A stretch of DNA of 64,000 bases from NCBI GenBank assembly GCA_902806235.1, contig CADCVW010000030.1, positions 21,187 through 85,186 on the forward strand. The letters run 5' to 3'. The notes below the pieces were generated by a model. The model had not been told where the DNA came from. It did no database searches and worked only from the letters and a program-made list of their open reading frames with translations. The DNA is from an uncultured Sphingomonadaceae bacterium. Its GTDB lineage: Bacteria > Pseudomonadota > Alphaproteobacteria > Sphingomonadales > Sphingomonadaceae. Position numbers and translations under genes: made by a program. Position 1 is the stretch's first letter. Every line of letters starts with the position of its first letter. Shown here piece after piece: positions 37,875 to 47,689 of this stretch.

Positions 37875-38947
37875 GCCGCGCTCCGGAAGCGGAAGCCCTC
37901 GGCGGCGAGGCCGGGGCCGAAGGCGACGGCGACGCCGGGACCCGGGGCGGGCTCGGCGAGCAGCTTTTGCAGCACGAACATCAGCGTCGACGAGCTCATG
38001 TTGCCGAAGTCGGCGAGCACCGCGCGCGACGGCTGCAGCGCGTCGCGAGGGAGCGCCAGCGCGCCCTCCACCGCTTCGAGGATCGAGCGCCCGCCGGCAT
38101 GGACTGCCCAACGCGAAACGTGGTGCGGTTCGGCCCCGTCGAGCACGCGTTCCAACAGCGCAGGGTCGCGCAGAGCGCCGGCGATGCGCTGCGGCACTTC
38201 GCCCGATAGGTGCATGGCAAAGCCGGTGTCGCCGATCACCCAAGTGATAAGCTCGGAGCTCCCCGCCAGGGTCGTCGCGAAAGGGCAGCTGATTTCCAAC
38301 CCGCGCGGTTCGGCGCTGACGATCGCGGCGGCGGCGCCGTCGCCGAACTGGAGCATGGCGAGCAGCGGCTCGATCTCGCGAGCTGGCTGGAGGTGCAGCG
38401 TGGACAGCTCGACGGTGACGACGAGCACGCGCGCTCCCGGTTCGGAGCGGACGAGGTGATGCGCGACGCGCAAGGCGGCGACGGCGGCGTAGCAGCCCAT
38501 GAAGCCGACCAGGGTGCGCTCGACGTGGGAGCCGAGGCCCAACTCGGCGGCGATGAGCTGGTCGACGCCGGGCGCGACGAAGCCGGTGCAGCTAGCGACG
38601 ACCAAATGGGTGACCTCGCCCAGGTCGCCGAGCTTGTCGATCGCGGCGAGCGCGAGACGCGGCGCTTCGGCCGCGTAAATGCGCATGCGGGCGGAGGTCG
38701 GCGGCGGATCGCCGTGGTAGAAGCCGCCGGGACAGACCGGCGAACCGCCGCCCGGCGCTGCGGGCAGCACCGACCAGCGGTGGCCGATGCCCGAGCGCTC
38801 CGCCATGCGGCGGAACAGCGCGCGGCGGCGCGAGTCGTCGATCTGCTCGGTCGCCCAATTGACGAAGGCTTCGTGCACGTCGTGGCCGGGCACGGCGGTG
38901 GCGACGGCGTTGATGTGCGCGGGGGCGGGCGGGCGGAGGCCGGTCAT
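37871..38947 (-). CDS. Type III polyketide synthase (chalcone/stilbene synthase fold)
   Basis: Candidate Cys-His-Asn triad in VVASCTGFVAPG, WAVHAGGRSIL, FGNMSSSTLMFVL. Confidence 0.92.
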   Translation of the reverse strand: MTGLRPPAPAHINAVATAVPGHDVHEAFVNWATEQIDDSRRRALFRRMAERSGIGHRWSVLPAAPGGGSPVCPGGFYHGDPPPTSARMRIYAAEAPRLALAAIDKLGDLGEVTHLVVASCTGFVAPGVDQLIAAELGLGSHVERTLVGFMGCYAAVAALRVAHHLVRSEPGARVLVVTVELSTLHLQPAREIEPLLAMLQFGDGAAAAIVSAEPRGLEISCPFATTLAGSSELITWVIGDTGFAMHLSGEVPQRIAGALRDPALLERVLDGAEPHHVSRWAVHAGGRSILEAVEGALALPRDALQPSRAVLADFGNMSSSTLMFVLQKLLAEPAPGPGVAVAFGPGLAAEGFRFRSAA

Positions 38948-39005
38948 CTCTAGCGGCGAGATAGGGAGGGAGGCGCCGTCGCGCCAGCGAAGGCCGGGCC
39001 AGCCC

Positions 39006-40583
39006 TCAGAACCGCAGCGCCTTGGCCCGCTTCACCCCCGGCAGGCGGCTCACCCGGTGTAGCAACTCGCCCGGCACCGCCCCGTCGACCGACAGGAGCA
39101 GCACCGCTTCCCCGCCTGCGTCGCGGCGGCCGAGGTGGAAGGTGCCGATGTTCACCCCCGCTTCCCCCAACGTCGTGCCGAGCCGGCCGATGAAGCCGGG
39201 CGCGTCCTCGTTGATCACGAACAGCATGTGGCCGGTCAGGTCCGCCTCAATCTTGATGCCGTAAAGCTCGACGAGGCGGGGCGCGCCCTGGCCGAAGAGC
39301 GTGCCAGCGACCGAGCGCTCGCCCTCCGGCGTTCCCGCGGCGACACGAATCAGTGTGTGGTAGTCGCCCTCGCGGTCGTGACGCACCTCACGCACATCCA
39401 GTCCGTGCTCGCGCGCGAGGTAGGGGGCGTTGACCATATTCACCGCGTCCGAGTGCACCCGCATCAGCCCGGCGAGCACGGCGCCAGTGATCGGCTTAGC
39501 GTTTAGCTGGGCCGCCGCGCCTTCGGTCTCGACGGATACCGTCGACACGCCGCCACCCTGCAGCTGGCCGACGAGGCCGCCCAGCTTCTCGGCGAGCGCC
39601 ATGTAGGGCTTAAGCCGCGGCGCTTCCTCAGCGGACAGGGACGGCATGTTGAGCGCGTTGGTGACGCCGCCCGTCGTCAAATACTCGGCCATCTGCTCGG
39701 CGACCTGGATCGCGACGTTGACCTGCGCCTCGGTGGTCGACGCGCCGAGGTGAGGAGTAGAGATGAAGCCGGGCGTGCCGAACAGCGTGGAAGCGGTGGC
39801 CGGCTCCTCAGCAAACACGTCGAGCGCCGCGCCGGCGACGTGGCCGCCGTCGAGCGCATCCTTCAGCGCGGCTTCGTCCACCAGCCCGCCGCGCGCGCAG
39901 TTGATGATGCGGACACCCTTCTTCGTCTTCGCCAGGTTCTCGCGGCCTAGGATGCCGCGCGTCTGGTCGGTCAGCGGCGTGTGAAGGGTGATGAAGTCGG
40001 CGCGGGCGAGAAGGTCGTCCAAGCCGACCTTTTCCACCCCCATCGCCAGCGCGCGGTCGGGAGTGAGGAAGGGATCGTAGGCGATCACCCGCATCTTGAG
40101 GCCCTGCGCGCGGTCGGCGACGATGGAACCGATGTTGCCCGCGCCGATCAGGCCGAGCGTCTTGCTCGTCAGCTCCACGCCCATAAAGCGGTTCTTCTCC
40201 CAGCGGCCGGCCTGGGTGGAGGCGTCGGCCGCGGGGATCTCGCGGGCCAGCGCGAACATCAGCGCCACTGCGTGCTCGGCGGTGGTGATCGAGTTACCGA
40301 AGGGCGTGTTCATGACAACGACGCCGCGGGCGCTAGCAGCCGGGATGTCGACGTTGTCGACGCCGATCCCGGCGCGGCCGATGACCTTGAGATTAGTCGC
40401 AGCGTCGAGCAACCTCTTCGTCACTTTGGTCGCGGAGCGGACGGCGAGGCCGTGGTAGTCGCCGATGATGGCGGCCTGCTCGTCAGGGGTGAGGCCCGGG
40501 CGCTCGTCCACTTCCAGCCCGCGGGCGCGGAAGATCTCGGCGGCCTTGGGGTCCATCTTGTCGGCGATCAGCACCTTAGGCAT
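39006..40583 (-). CDS. serA: D-3-phosphoglycerate dehydrogenase
   Basis: GRAGIGVDNVDIPAA, LGLIGAGNIGSIVADRAQGLKM, NCARGGLVDE, C-terminal ACT. Confidence 0.96.
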   Translation of the reverse strand: MPKVLIADKMDPKAAEIFRARGLEVDERPGLTPDEQAAIIGDYHGLAVRSATKVTKRLLDAATNLKVIGRAGIGVDNVDIPAASARGVVVMNTPFGNSITTAEHAVALMFALAREIPAADASTQAGRWEKNRFMGVELTSKTLGLIGAGNIGSIVADRAQGLKMRVIAYDPFLTPDRALAMGVEKVGLDDLLARADFITLHTPLTDQTRGILGRENLAKTKKGVRIINCARGGLVDEAALKDALDGGHVAGAALDVFAEEPATASTLFGTPGFISTPHLGASTTEAQVNVAIQVAEQMAEYLTTGGVTNALNMPSLSAEEAPRLKPYMALAEKLGGLVGQLQGGGVSTVSVETEGAAAQLNAKPITGAVLAGLMRVHSDAVNMVNAPYLAREHGLDVREVRHDREGDYHTLIRVAAGTPEGERSVAGTLFGQGAPRLVELYGIKIEADLTGHMLFVINEDAPGFIGRLGTTLGEAGVNIGTFHLGRRDAGGEAVLLLSVDGAVPGELLHRVSRLPGVKRAKALRF

Positions 40584-40615
40584 GGGTTCGGTCCTCGCTG
40601 CCAGTGTTCGAAGAA

Positions 40616-40640
40616 CCGTTCGCCCTGAGCTTGTCGAAGG
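40616..40640. repeat. Dispersed intergenic repeat CCGTTCGCCCTGAGCTTGTCGAAGG
   Basis: Related inverted copy at 45831-45853 (TTCGACAGGCTCAGCCCGAACGG). Confidence 0.7.
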
Positions 40641-40724
40641 ACTCCCTCTTTCCCCAGCGCGGCCGAAGGGAAAGGGAGGCCTTTGGACCAGCTCAGCCCA
40701 AACGGAGTGGTTGGAAAGGGGCGG

Positions 40725-41876
40725 CTATTCCGTCGCCCGCGCCTCCGCCCAAGCCCAGTCGAGCCAAGGGCCGAGCGCGTCGATGTCCGCCGTCTCTACC
40801 GTCGCGCCGCACCAGATGCGCAGCCCCGAGGGCGCATCGCGATACGCGCCGACGTCGTAAGCTGCGTCCTCTGCCTCCAAGAGCGCGGCTACGCGCTTGG
40901 CGAGCGCGGCGGGGTCGTGGCCCTGCAGGCCTGCTTCGCTGAAACGGAGGCAGACGCTGGTGTTCGAACGGGTGCGCGGGTCGGCGGCGAGGTGCTCGAG
41001 CCATGGTCGCGATCCCACGATCCGATCGAGCGCGGCGGCATTGGCGTCGGCGCGGGCCATCAGCGCGGATAGGCCGCCCAAGCCGTCGGCCCACTCCAAC
41101 GCGGCGATGTAGTCCTCGACGCATAGCATGGAGGGCGTGTTGATCGTGTCGCCCTTGAAGATGCCCTCGATCAGCTTGTCGCCGCTGGTCAGGCGAAAAA
41201 TCTTGGGGAGAGGCCGGTCGGGCGCGTAGCTCTCCAGCCGCTCCACCGCGCGAGGCCCCAGGATGAGGATGCCGTGCCCGCCCTCGCCGCCGAGCACCTT
41301 CTGCCAGGAGAAGGTCACAACATCGAGCTTGGGCCAGGGCAGGCTTTGCGCGAAGGCGGCAGAGGTGGCGTCGCAGATGGTGAGGCCTGCGCGGTTGTCG
41401 GCGATCCAGTCGCCGTTGGGCACGCGGACGCCGCTGGTGGTGCCGTTCCAGGTGAACACGACGTCGGTAGCGAGGTCCACCGATGACAAGTCCGGCAGCT
41501 CGCCGTAAGGCGCGCGGACCACGCGGGGGTCGAGCCTGAGCTGCCTCACGGCGTCGGTTACCCAGCCTTCGCCGAAGCTCTCCCAGGCCAGCGTGGTGAC
41601 GGGGCGCGCGCCCAGCATGGTCCACATGGCCATCTCCACTGCGCCCGTGTCGGAAGCGGGGACGATGCCGATGCGGTGGGTGTCAGGCACTTCCAGCACC
41701 CGCCGGGTCAGCTCGATCGCGCGGGCGAGGCGCGCCTTGCCGAGCTTGGAGCGGTGCGAGCGGCCGAGCACCTCGGTGGGGAGCGCCGCCGCGCTCCACC
41801 CGGGCGGCTTGGCGCAGGGGCCGGAGGAAAAGAAGGGGCGCGCCGGCTTGGATGCCGGGCGGGTGTTCGTCGTCAT
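40725..41876 (-). CDS. serC: Phosphoserine transaminase
   Basis: FSSGPCAKPPGWS, LGRSHRSKLGK, VPASDTGAVEMAMWTMLG, DVVTFSWQKVLGGEGGHGIL. Confidence 0.95.
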   Translation of the reverse strand: MTTNTRPASKPARPFFSSGPCAKPPGWSAAALPTEVLGRSHRSKLGKARLARAIELTRRVLEVPDTHRIGIVPASDTGAVEMAMWTMLGARPVTTLAWESFGEGWVTDAVRQLRLDPRVVRAPYGELPDLSSVDLATDVVFTWNGTTSGVRVPNGDWIADNRAGLTICDATSAAFAQSLPWPKLDVVTFSWQKVLGGEGGHGILILGPRAVERLESYAPDRPLPKIFRLTSGDKLIEGIFKGDTINTPSMLCVEDYIAALEWADGLGGLSALMARADANAAALDRIVGSRPWLEHLAADPRTRSNTSVCLRFSEAGLQGHDPAALAKRVAALLEAEDAAYDVGAYRDAPSGLRIWCGATVETADIDALGPWLDWAWAEARATE

Positions 41877-41960
41877 GTCGACTCTCCTCGCAGAGAGCGC
41901 GCGCCGCGTTGGGACGGCGTGGCCCGCCCGCGGCGGTAGAGGGCGGGACGGGGGAGTCAA
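41877..41960 (-). promoter_or_regulatory. Structured serC 5' leader: three hairpins, last one sequesters the SD
   Basis: On the minus strand: CCCGCC...GGCGGG, CGCCG-tcccaacg-CGGCG, then CTCTC-TGCGAG-GAGAG-tcgac-ATG. Confidence 0.45.
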
Positions 41961-42087
41961 GCGCGGGTTGATTACGTCCCGAAACCGGACGAAGGTCCCG
42001 AAAGTCCCGGGCGAAGTACAATTTTCGCTTCCCGCCGCGGTTGGCGCGCTGGCCGCGCCGGAGCCGGAAAAGCTAACCTTATAAAGT

Positions 42088-42117
42088 GCCGGGCGCGTTC
42101 CAACGGACGCGCCCGGC
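42088..42117 (-). terminator. Rho-independent-like hairpin
   Basis: GCCGGGCGCGT-tccaacgg-ACGCGCCCGGC perfect 11-bp stem, followed on the minus strand by ACTTTATAA. Confidence 0.6.
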
Positions 42118-42173
42118 TGTAGGACAGCGGAAATTGCGCGGGCCGCCGGAGACTCGCCCCGCCGGCCCCGCCG

Positions 42174-42659
42174 TCAGCGGCAGCGCACGTTGTCGCGCTG
42201 GATCGCCCGGCCGGCGAGCGCACCCGCCGCGCCGCCCAGCAAGGTGCCGAGCGTGTTGCTGCCGCCCGGCGCGATGAACCGGCCGAGCAGCCCGCCGGCG
42301 ACGCCGCCGACGATCAGACCGGTCGTGCCGTCGGAACGGCGGCAGTAGTAGCGCCCGTCTTGCCCGCGGTAGATGCGCTCGTTGGCGCTGAGCACGCGCG
42401 GCCGGTAGGACGGGTCGTCGCGGTAGTAGCGGTCAGCGTAGTAGCGGTCGTAGCCGGGCTCCGGCCGGTTGTAGTCGTAGCGCTGATACTCGCGGTAGTC
42501 GCGGCGCGCCTGGCGGACGTCCTGCCGGTACTCGCGCCGGGCTTCGCGCTCGGCCTTGCGGTAATCGCGCTCGGCGCGGGAGGACTGCGCTGCGGCCGGC
42601 GCGGCGACGGGCACGGCCATCAGCGACAGAGCGACGGCGGAAAGGATGGGGGTACGCAT
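42174..42659 (-). CDS. Glycine-zipper 2TM-domain protein, secreted
   Basis: Signal peptide; Arg/Tyr-rich middle; GLIVGGVAGGLLGRFIAPGGSNTLGTLLGGAAGALAGRAIQR. Confidence 0.88.
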   Translation of the reverse strand: MRTPILSAVALSLMAVPVAAPAAAQSSRAERDYRKAEREARREYRQDVRQARRDYREYQRYDYNRPEPGYDRYYADRYYRDDPSYRPRVLSANERIYRGQDGRYYCRRSDGTTGLIVGGVAGGLLGRFIAPGGSNTLGTLLGGAAGALAGRAIQRDNVRCR

Positions 42660-42935
42660 GGTACGACTCCTGAAACGGAAACTGCCGGAAGGAACGGAGC
42701 GGGGCGGGCGCAGGTTGCGTGAACCGAAAACAACCTGCGGTTCACCCCGCAGCAAGACGGTTCGCACTTCCAAGCAGCTTTGTGCGGCGTGGCCCGCCAA
42801 CCAAACGGAGCCCGCCGCCGTCGGACGCGGTGGAGCCGCGCCGGCCGGCGCAGGGCTCCGTTCACCGCCCGTTTTCCTCCGACCGGCTAACGCCTATATT
42901 CGCTCGCACACCCTCTCGCAGGACGCCCAGCCCCC

Positions 42936-44273
42936 ATGTCCAAGACCCTGCTCCGCTCCGCCGTCGCCCTGTCCGCGATCGCGCTCGTGCCCGCGACCAC
43001 CGCCGCGCTCGCCGCCGTGGACGCGAGCACCTATAAGGAGCTCGATCAGTTCATGAGCGTGTTCGAGCGCGTGCGCGGCGAGTACGTCGACACGGTCGAC
43101 GACAAAACGCTGATCAAGGGTGCGATCGACGGCATGCTGACGTCGCTCGACCCGCACAGCTCCTATCTGGACGCGCGCGACTTCCAGCAGCTGCGGACGC
43201 AGACAGAGGGCAATTACGGCGGGCTCGGCCTGTCGGTCACCCTGGAGGACGGCGTGGTCAAGGTGATCGCGCCGACGGAGGACACCCCCGCGGCCCGCGC
43301 CGGCATCAAGGCCGGCGACTACATCACCCACATCGACAAGAAGCTGATCTACGGCGGCACGCTCGACGAGGCGGTGGACCAGATGCGCGGCGCGCCGGGC
43401 GCGCCGATCACGGTGACGGTGGTCCGCGTCGGCCAGGAGAAGCCGTTCGACGTCACGATGCGCCGCGAGATCATCGAGCTCAAGCCCGTGAAATGGGAGA
43501 TCCGCGACCGGGTGGGCGTGATCAACATCAACACCTTCAGCAAGGCCACGGGCGAGAATGTGCTCGCCGCCATCGCCGCGATCGACAAGGCGACGGGCGG
43601 GCGGCCGCTCGGCTACATCGTCGACATGCGGTCGAACCCCGGCGGGCTGCTCGACCAGGCGATTGAGGTGTCGGACGCCTTCCTCGACCAGGGCGAGGTC
43701 GTTTCTCAGCGCGGGCGCCGGAAGGGCGACATTGAGCGCTATTACGCCAAGCCGGGCGACGCGGCGCACGGGCTGCCGATGATCGTGCTGGTGGACAGCG
43801 GTTCCGCCTCCGCCTCTGAGATTGTCGCGGGCGCGCTGCAGGACCACCGCCGCGCGATCGTCATGGGCGAGCGCAGCTTCGGCAAGGGTTCGGTCCAGAC
43901 GCTGCTGCCACTGACGGAGCAGAGCGCGCTGCGGCTCACCACCGCGCGCTATTTCACGCCGTCCGGCAAGTCGGTTCAGGAAGGCGGCATCCGGCCGGAT
44001 ATCGCCGTGCCGCAGCTCAGCGATCCCGACTACAAGGAGCGCCCGCGCTTCCGCGAGGCGGACCTCCAGCGCCACCTGGTGAACGAGGCGGTGGCGAAGG
44101 ACGACGTGCTGGAGGACGACGGCGCCAAGCCTGATCCTCGCTTCACGGACACGGCGGAGTCGCTGAAGAAGCGCGGCATTACCGATTTCCAGCTCCATTA
44201 CGCGGTGCAGACCATCGCGCGGCTTTCCCGCGCGGGCGGCGCGCCCGCGGCGGCGGGCGGCGGGGCGCGCTAG
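42936..44273 (+). CDS. S41 family C-terminal processing peptidase (CtpA-like)
   Basis: GLGLSVTLEDGVVKVIAPTEDTPAARAGIKAGDYITHI (PDZ); VDSGSASASEIVAGALQDHRRA, GERSFGKGSVQT. Confidence 0.95.
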   Translation: MSKTLLRSAVALSAIALVPATTAALAAVDASTYKELDQFMSVFERVRGEYVDTVDDKTLIKGAIDGMLTSLDPHSSYLDARDFQQLRTQTEGNYGGLGLSVTLEDGVVKVIAPTEDTPAARAGIKAGDYITHIDKKLIYGGTLDEAVDQMRGAPGAPITVTVVRVGQEKPFDVTMRREIIELKPVKWEIRDRVGVININTFSKATGENVLAAIAAIDKATGGRPLGYIVDMRSNPGGLLDQAIEVSDAFLDQGEVVSQRGRRKGDIERYYAKPGDAAHGLPMIVLVDSGSASASEIVAGALQDHRRAIVMGERSFGKGSVQTLLPLTEQSALRLTTARYFTPSGKSVQEGGIRPDIAVPQLSDPDYKERPRFREADLQRHLVNEAVAKDDVLEDDGAKPDPRFTDTAESLKKRGITDFQLHYAVQTIARLSRAGGAPAAAGGGAR

Positions 44274-44277
44274 GCTC

Positions 44278-44766
44278 GTGCTCGCGCCCACGGCCCCCTT
44301 GCCGGACATGCGGCCGCACCTGGCGCGGGCGCGGTTAGTCGCGCTGCTCGTCCCCGCGGCGCTGCTAGCGGGGGCCTACGGGTCGGAGCTGATTGGCGGG
44401 CTGGCGCCGTGCGAAATGTGCTGGTGGCAGCGCTACGCCCACTTCGCCGCGGTCGCCTTCGTGCTGGCGAGCTTCGCGCTCGCGCGCACGGCGCTGGGGC
44501 GGCCGCTCGTGATCCTTGCCGCGCTCGCTGTGGTGACCAGCGGCCTGATCGGGGGATACCACGCGGGCGTCGAGGCCGGCGTGTTCCAGGGACTGACCAG
44601 CTGCAGCGCCACCGCGGGCAGTTCCCTGGCGGACCTGCTGTCCACGCCGGTCGTGCGCTGCGACCAGGTGCAGTGGCGCTTCCTGGGTCTGTCGATGGCG
44701 GCGTGGAACGCGACCGTCTCCTTGGGAAGTGGCGGGCTCGCGCTGTGGCTGGCGGGCAGCCGGTGA
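44278..44766 (+). CDS. dsbB: Disulfide bond formation protein DsbB
   Basis: LIGGLAPCEMCWWQRYAH; four-TM pattern. Confidence 0.88.
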   Translation: MLAPTAPLPDMRPHLARARLVALLVPAALLAGAYGSELIGGLAPCEMCWWQRYAHFAAVAFVLASFALARTALGRPLVILAALAVVTSGLIGGYHAGVEAGVFQGLTSCSATAGSSLADLLSTPVVRCDQVQWRFLGLSMAAWNATVSLGSGGLALWLAGSR

Positions 44767-45275
44767 AGGAGGACACCGCCTCCATGATCCGCGTCGACCA
44801 GGCGGGCGAGTTCGGCGCGACGCGCATCTACGCGGGGCAGCTCGCGGTGCTCGGGCCGCGTCATCCTAAGACGAAGCTGATTGAGCACATGGCCGCCCAG
44901 GAGGCGGAGCACCGCGCGACTTTTGACCGGCTGATCGCCGAGCGCGGCGTGCGGCCGACCTTGCTCACACCCTTCTGGGACCGCGCGGGCTTCGCGCTGG
45001 GGGCGGTCACCGCGCTGATCTCGCCGGAGGCAGCGATGGCTTGCACGGCGGCTGTTGAGACGGAGATCGACCGGCACTACGAGGAGCAGCGCCGCGACCT
45101 GGGCGAGCGCGACCCGGAGCTGTCCGAGGTGATCGAGCGGTTCCAGGCGGAGGAGCTCGAGCACAAGGAGACGGCGCTCGCGCACGGGGCGGAGCAGGCT
45201 GTGGCCTATCCGGTCATGTCAGCGCTGATCCGGCTCGGCTGCCGGGCGGCGATCGGCCTGAGCAAGAGAGTCTAA
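44763..45275 (+). CDS. coq7: Demethoxyubiquinone hydroxylase family protein
   Basis: MIRVDQAGEFGATRIYAGQLAVL; AQEAEHRATFDRL; EELEHKETAL (di-iron motifs). Confidence 0.93.
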   Translation: MKEDTASMIRVDQAGEFGATRIYAGQLAVLGPRHPKTKLIEHMAAQEAEHRATFDRLIAERGVRPTLLTPFWDRAGFALGAVTALISPEAAMACTAAVETEIDRHYEEQRRDLGERDPELSEVIERFQAEELEHKETALAHGAEQAVAYPVMSALIRLGCRAAIGLSKRV

Positions 45276-45324
45276 AGGAGCCTCGGGCGAAGCCCGGCGT
45301 TGTTCACCCGAAGGAGTTCGAGCC

Positions 45325-45780
45325 ATGACCAAGGCGATCACCACGGCGGCGCTCGCTGCCCTCCTCGCGGGCAGCCCCGCCTTCGCCCAGACCGCGGTGC
45401 CCGAAGGGGCGACCGGGCAGGGCACGCTCGTCACCAACGACGGGCAGGCGAAGCGCTACGTTTCGGTGACGATCTTCGGCGACGAGCGCTGCCCGACGTC
45501 GAACGACCCGGAAACCATCGTCGTCTGCCGCAAGGGTGATCCCGACCGGCAGTTCCGCATCCCCAGCGACCTGCGCTCCAGCGCCAACCCGACCAGCAAC
45601 CGCACCTGGGGCCAGCGCTCGCGCGACGTGCGCACGGCGGGGCGGAGCGGGCCGATGAGCTGCTCGCCGGTCGGCCCCGCCGGGCAGAGTGGCTGCTGGG
45701 CGGACATGATGGAGAACTGGGCCGCCGACCGCACGGGCAACACCGGCGATGGCGTGGTGAGCCCGGTGGAGGACAATTAG
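45325..45780 (+). CDS. Hypothetical secreted protein
   Basis: Signal peptide KAITTAALAALLAGSPAFAQ; four Cys in the mature part. Confidence 0.75.
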   Translation: MTKAITTAALAALLAGSPAFAQTAVPEGATGQGTLVTNDGQAKRYVSVTIFGDERCPTSNDPETIVVCRKGDPDRQFRIPSDLRSSANPTSNRTWGQRSRDVRTAGRSGPMSCSPVGPAGQSGCWADMMENWAADRTGNTGDGVVSPVEDN

Positions 45781-45830
45781 GGCGAGACCACCTCATCTTC
45801 CTCAATCCCGTCCGCAGGGTAAGGGAAAGC

Positions 45831-45853
45831 TTCGACAGGCTCAGCCCGAACGG
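45831..45853. repeat. Dispersed repeat TTCGACAGGCTCAGCCCGAACGG
   Basis: Imperfect reverse-complement match to 40616-40640. Confidence 0.65.
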
Positions 45854-45880
45854 GGTTGGAGGGGTTAGCTGGTCGCCAAC

Positions 45881-47626
45881 TTAATCGTTTCCGGCCTTCT
45901 CCGTCGCTACCCACTTGTGCACCTGCCGCTCGAGTAGGTCCAGCGGCACCGCGCCCTGCGCCAGCACCGCGTCGTGGAAGCGGCGCAGGTCGAAGCGCGG
46001 GCCGAGCGCCGCCTCTGCCTCCCGTCGCAGCGCCGAGATGTGCAACTCGCCGAGCTTGTAGGCGAGCGCCTGGCCCGGCCAGCTGAGGTAGCGGTTCACC
46101 TCCGCGTCGATGTTCGCGTCGGAGAGCGCGGTGTGCCTGCGCATGAAGGCGACGGCGCGGGCCTTGCCCCAGCCCTTCGCGTGGAGCCCGGTATCGACCA
46201 CCAGCCGCGTCGCGCGCCACATCTGATAGCTGAGCTGGCCCATGCGCTTCTCGGGCGTGTCGTACAGGCCCATTTCCTCGCCCAGCCGTTCGGCGTAGAG
46301 CGCCCAGCCTTCGGTAAAGGCGTTAAACTGCGCGAGGTGGCGGCGGAAGGGCGGCAGGTCGAGCTCTTGGCTGAGCGCGATCTGCAGGTGGTGGCCGGGC
46401 ACCGCCTCGTGCAGCGACAGCGCGGGCAGCTCCCAAAGCGGTCGCTGGTCGAGCTTGGAAGTGTTGACGTAGTAGGTCCCGGCGAGCCCCGCTTCGGGCG
46501 TGCCCGGGCTGTAGTAGGCGGTAGTGGTGATCGCAGCGACCTCCGCCGGGATCGCGCGCACGCCGTAGGGCAGGCGGGGCAGGCGGCCGATCAGCGAAGG
46601 CAGCTTGCCGTCGATCAGCTTGGCGGTGAGCGCGGCTTGGGCGATCAGTTCGTCCGGGGTGCGGGCGAAGTGGCGCGGGTCGGTGCGGAGGCGGGTCGCG
46701 TAGGTGGTCCGGTCGGCGAAGCCCGCGCCCTTCGCTACCGCGTCCATTTCCCGCCCGATGCGCTCGACCTCTGCGAGGCCGACGCGGTGGACCTCGTCGG
46801 CGGACAGGTCGGTGGTCGTCTCCTGGCCGATGCGGAAGGCGTAAAAGGCCGCGCCGTCCGGCTGGGCCGAGACGCCGTCCGCCTTCGCGCAGTTCGGCAG
46901 GTAGCGGGCGCGGTAGAAGCTGAGGTGCTCGGCGAAAGCGGGGTTCACCCCCTCGGCGATCAGCCGGCGGGCGCGGGACTGCAGGGCGACCCAATCGGCG
47001 GCGGAAACGTCGGCGGGCCGGGGGCGGGTGAAGGGCTCGTACAGGCGCGAGCGCGCGGGGTCGGCGGCCTGGAGGCCCGCGATGCTCGCCTCGTAGCCGC
47101 CGAGCGCCGAGCAGGGCCAGGCGTAGCCGCCCGCGACCGCGCGCTCGCTGACGCGCAGCGCTTCCCTATTATAGGCAGGGTAGGCGGCGAGGCGGGAAAG
47201 ATAGCTGTCGTAGTCGGCGCGGCTGCGGAAGGCCGAGCGGCCAAGCAGGCCGACGAAGCCTTGGTGCCAGCCGTAGTAGGTGTTGAACAGCTGGGCGCGC
47301 TGGCCGAAGCCGTTGGCGCGGACCTGGCTGTCGAGCAGGCGGGCAAGAATGTCGCGGTTCGCGCGGTCGGCGGAGGAAAGTCCCGCGTCGGGCAGGGCGC
47401 GGAGGCGGGCGAGGAAGGCGGCCGCTTCCTTCGCTCGGCGGTCATCGGCAGCCAGGCTAAGATCGACGAGCTTGCCGTCGCCGCGCCGATCCCCGAGCGA
47501 GGAGGCGAGCACCGGGTCCTCGCGCAGCGCCCAAGCCCAGTGGTCCTGGAGGACGCGGGACAGGCTGTCAGGCGCGGCTTGGGCGGGGGCGGCGAGCAGG
47601 GCGGCGGCGAGAAGGAAGGAGCGCAT
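45881..47626 (-). CDS. DUF885 domain-containing protein (putative metallopeptidase)
   Basis: Signal peptide; ALSLHEAVPGHHLQIAL (HExxH-like HEAVPGHH), AFTEGWALYAERLGEEMGLY. Confidence 0.9.
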   Translation of the reverse strand: MRSFLLAAALLAAPAQAAPDSLSRVLQDHWAWALREDPVLASSLGDRRGDGKLVDLSLAADDRRAKEAAAFLARLRALPDAGLSSADRANRDILARLLDSQVRANGFGQRAQLFNTYYGWHQGFVGLLGRSAFRSRADYDSYLSRLAAYPAYNREALRVSERAVAGGYAWPCSALGGYEASIAGLQAADPARSRLYEPFTRPRPADVSAADWVALQSRARRLIAEGVNPAFAEHLSFYRARYLPNCAKADGVSAQPDGAAFYAFRIGQETTTDLSADEVHRVGLAEVERIGREMDAVAKGAGFADRTTYATRLRTDPRHFARTPDELIAQAALTAKLIDGKLPSLIGRLPRLPYGVRAIPAEVAAITTTAYYSPGTPEAGLAGTYYVNTSKLDQRPLWELPALSLHEAVPGHHLQIALSQELDLPPFRRHLAQFNAFTEGWALYAERLGEEMGLYDTPEKRMGQLSYQMWRATRLVVDTGLHAKGWGKARAVAFMRRHTALSDANIDAEVNRYLSWPGQALAYKLGELHISALRREAEAALGPRFDLRRFHDAVLAQGAVPLDLLERQVHKWVATEKAGND

Positions 47627-47689
47627 CGCGCGATGTGGCGCGATCGGGCGGCGGCTGTCCAGCCGTTCGACTCGACTCCCGCCGCACGC

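Noticed and set aside
42894-44309. 471-aa minus-strand ORF opposite the S41 peptidase
   Set aside because: Antisense artefact.
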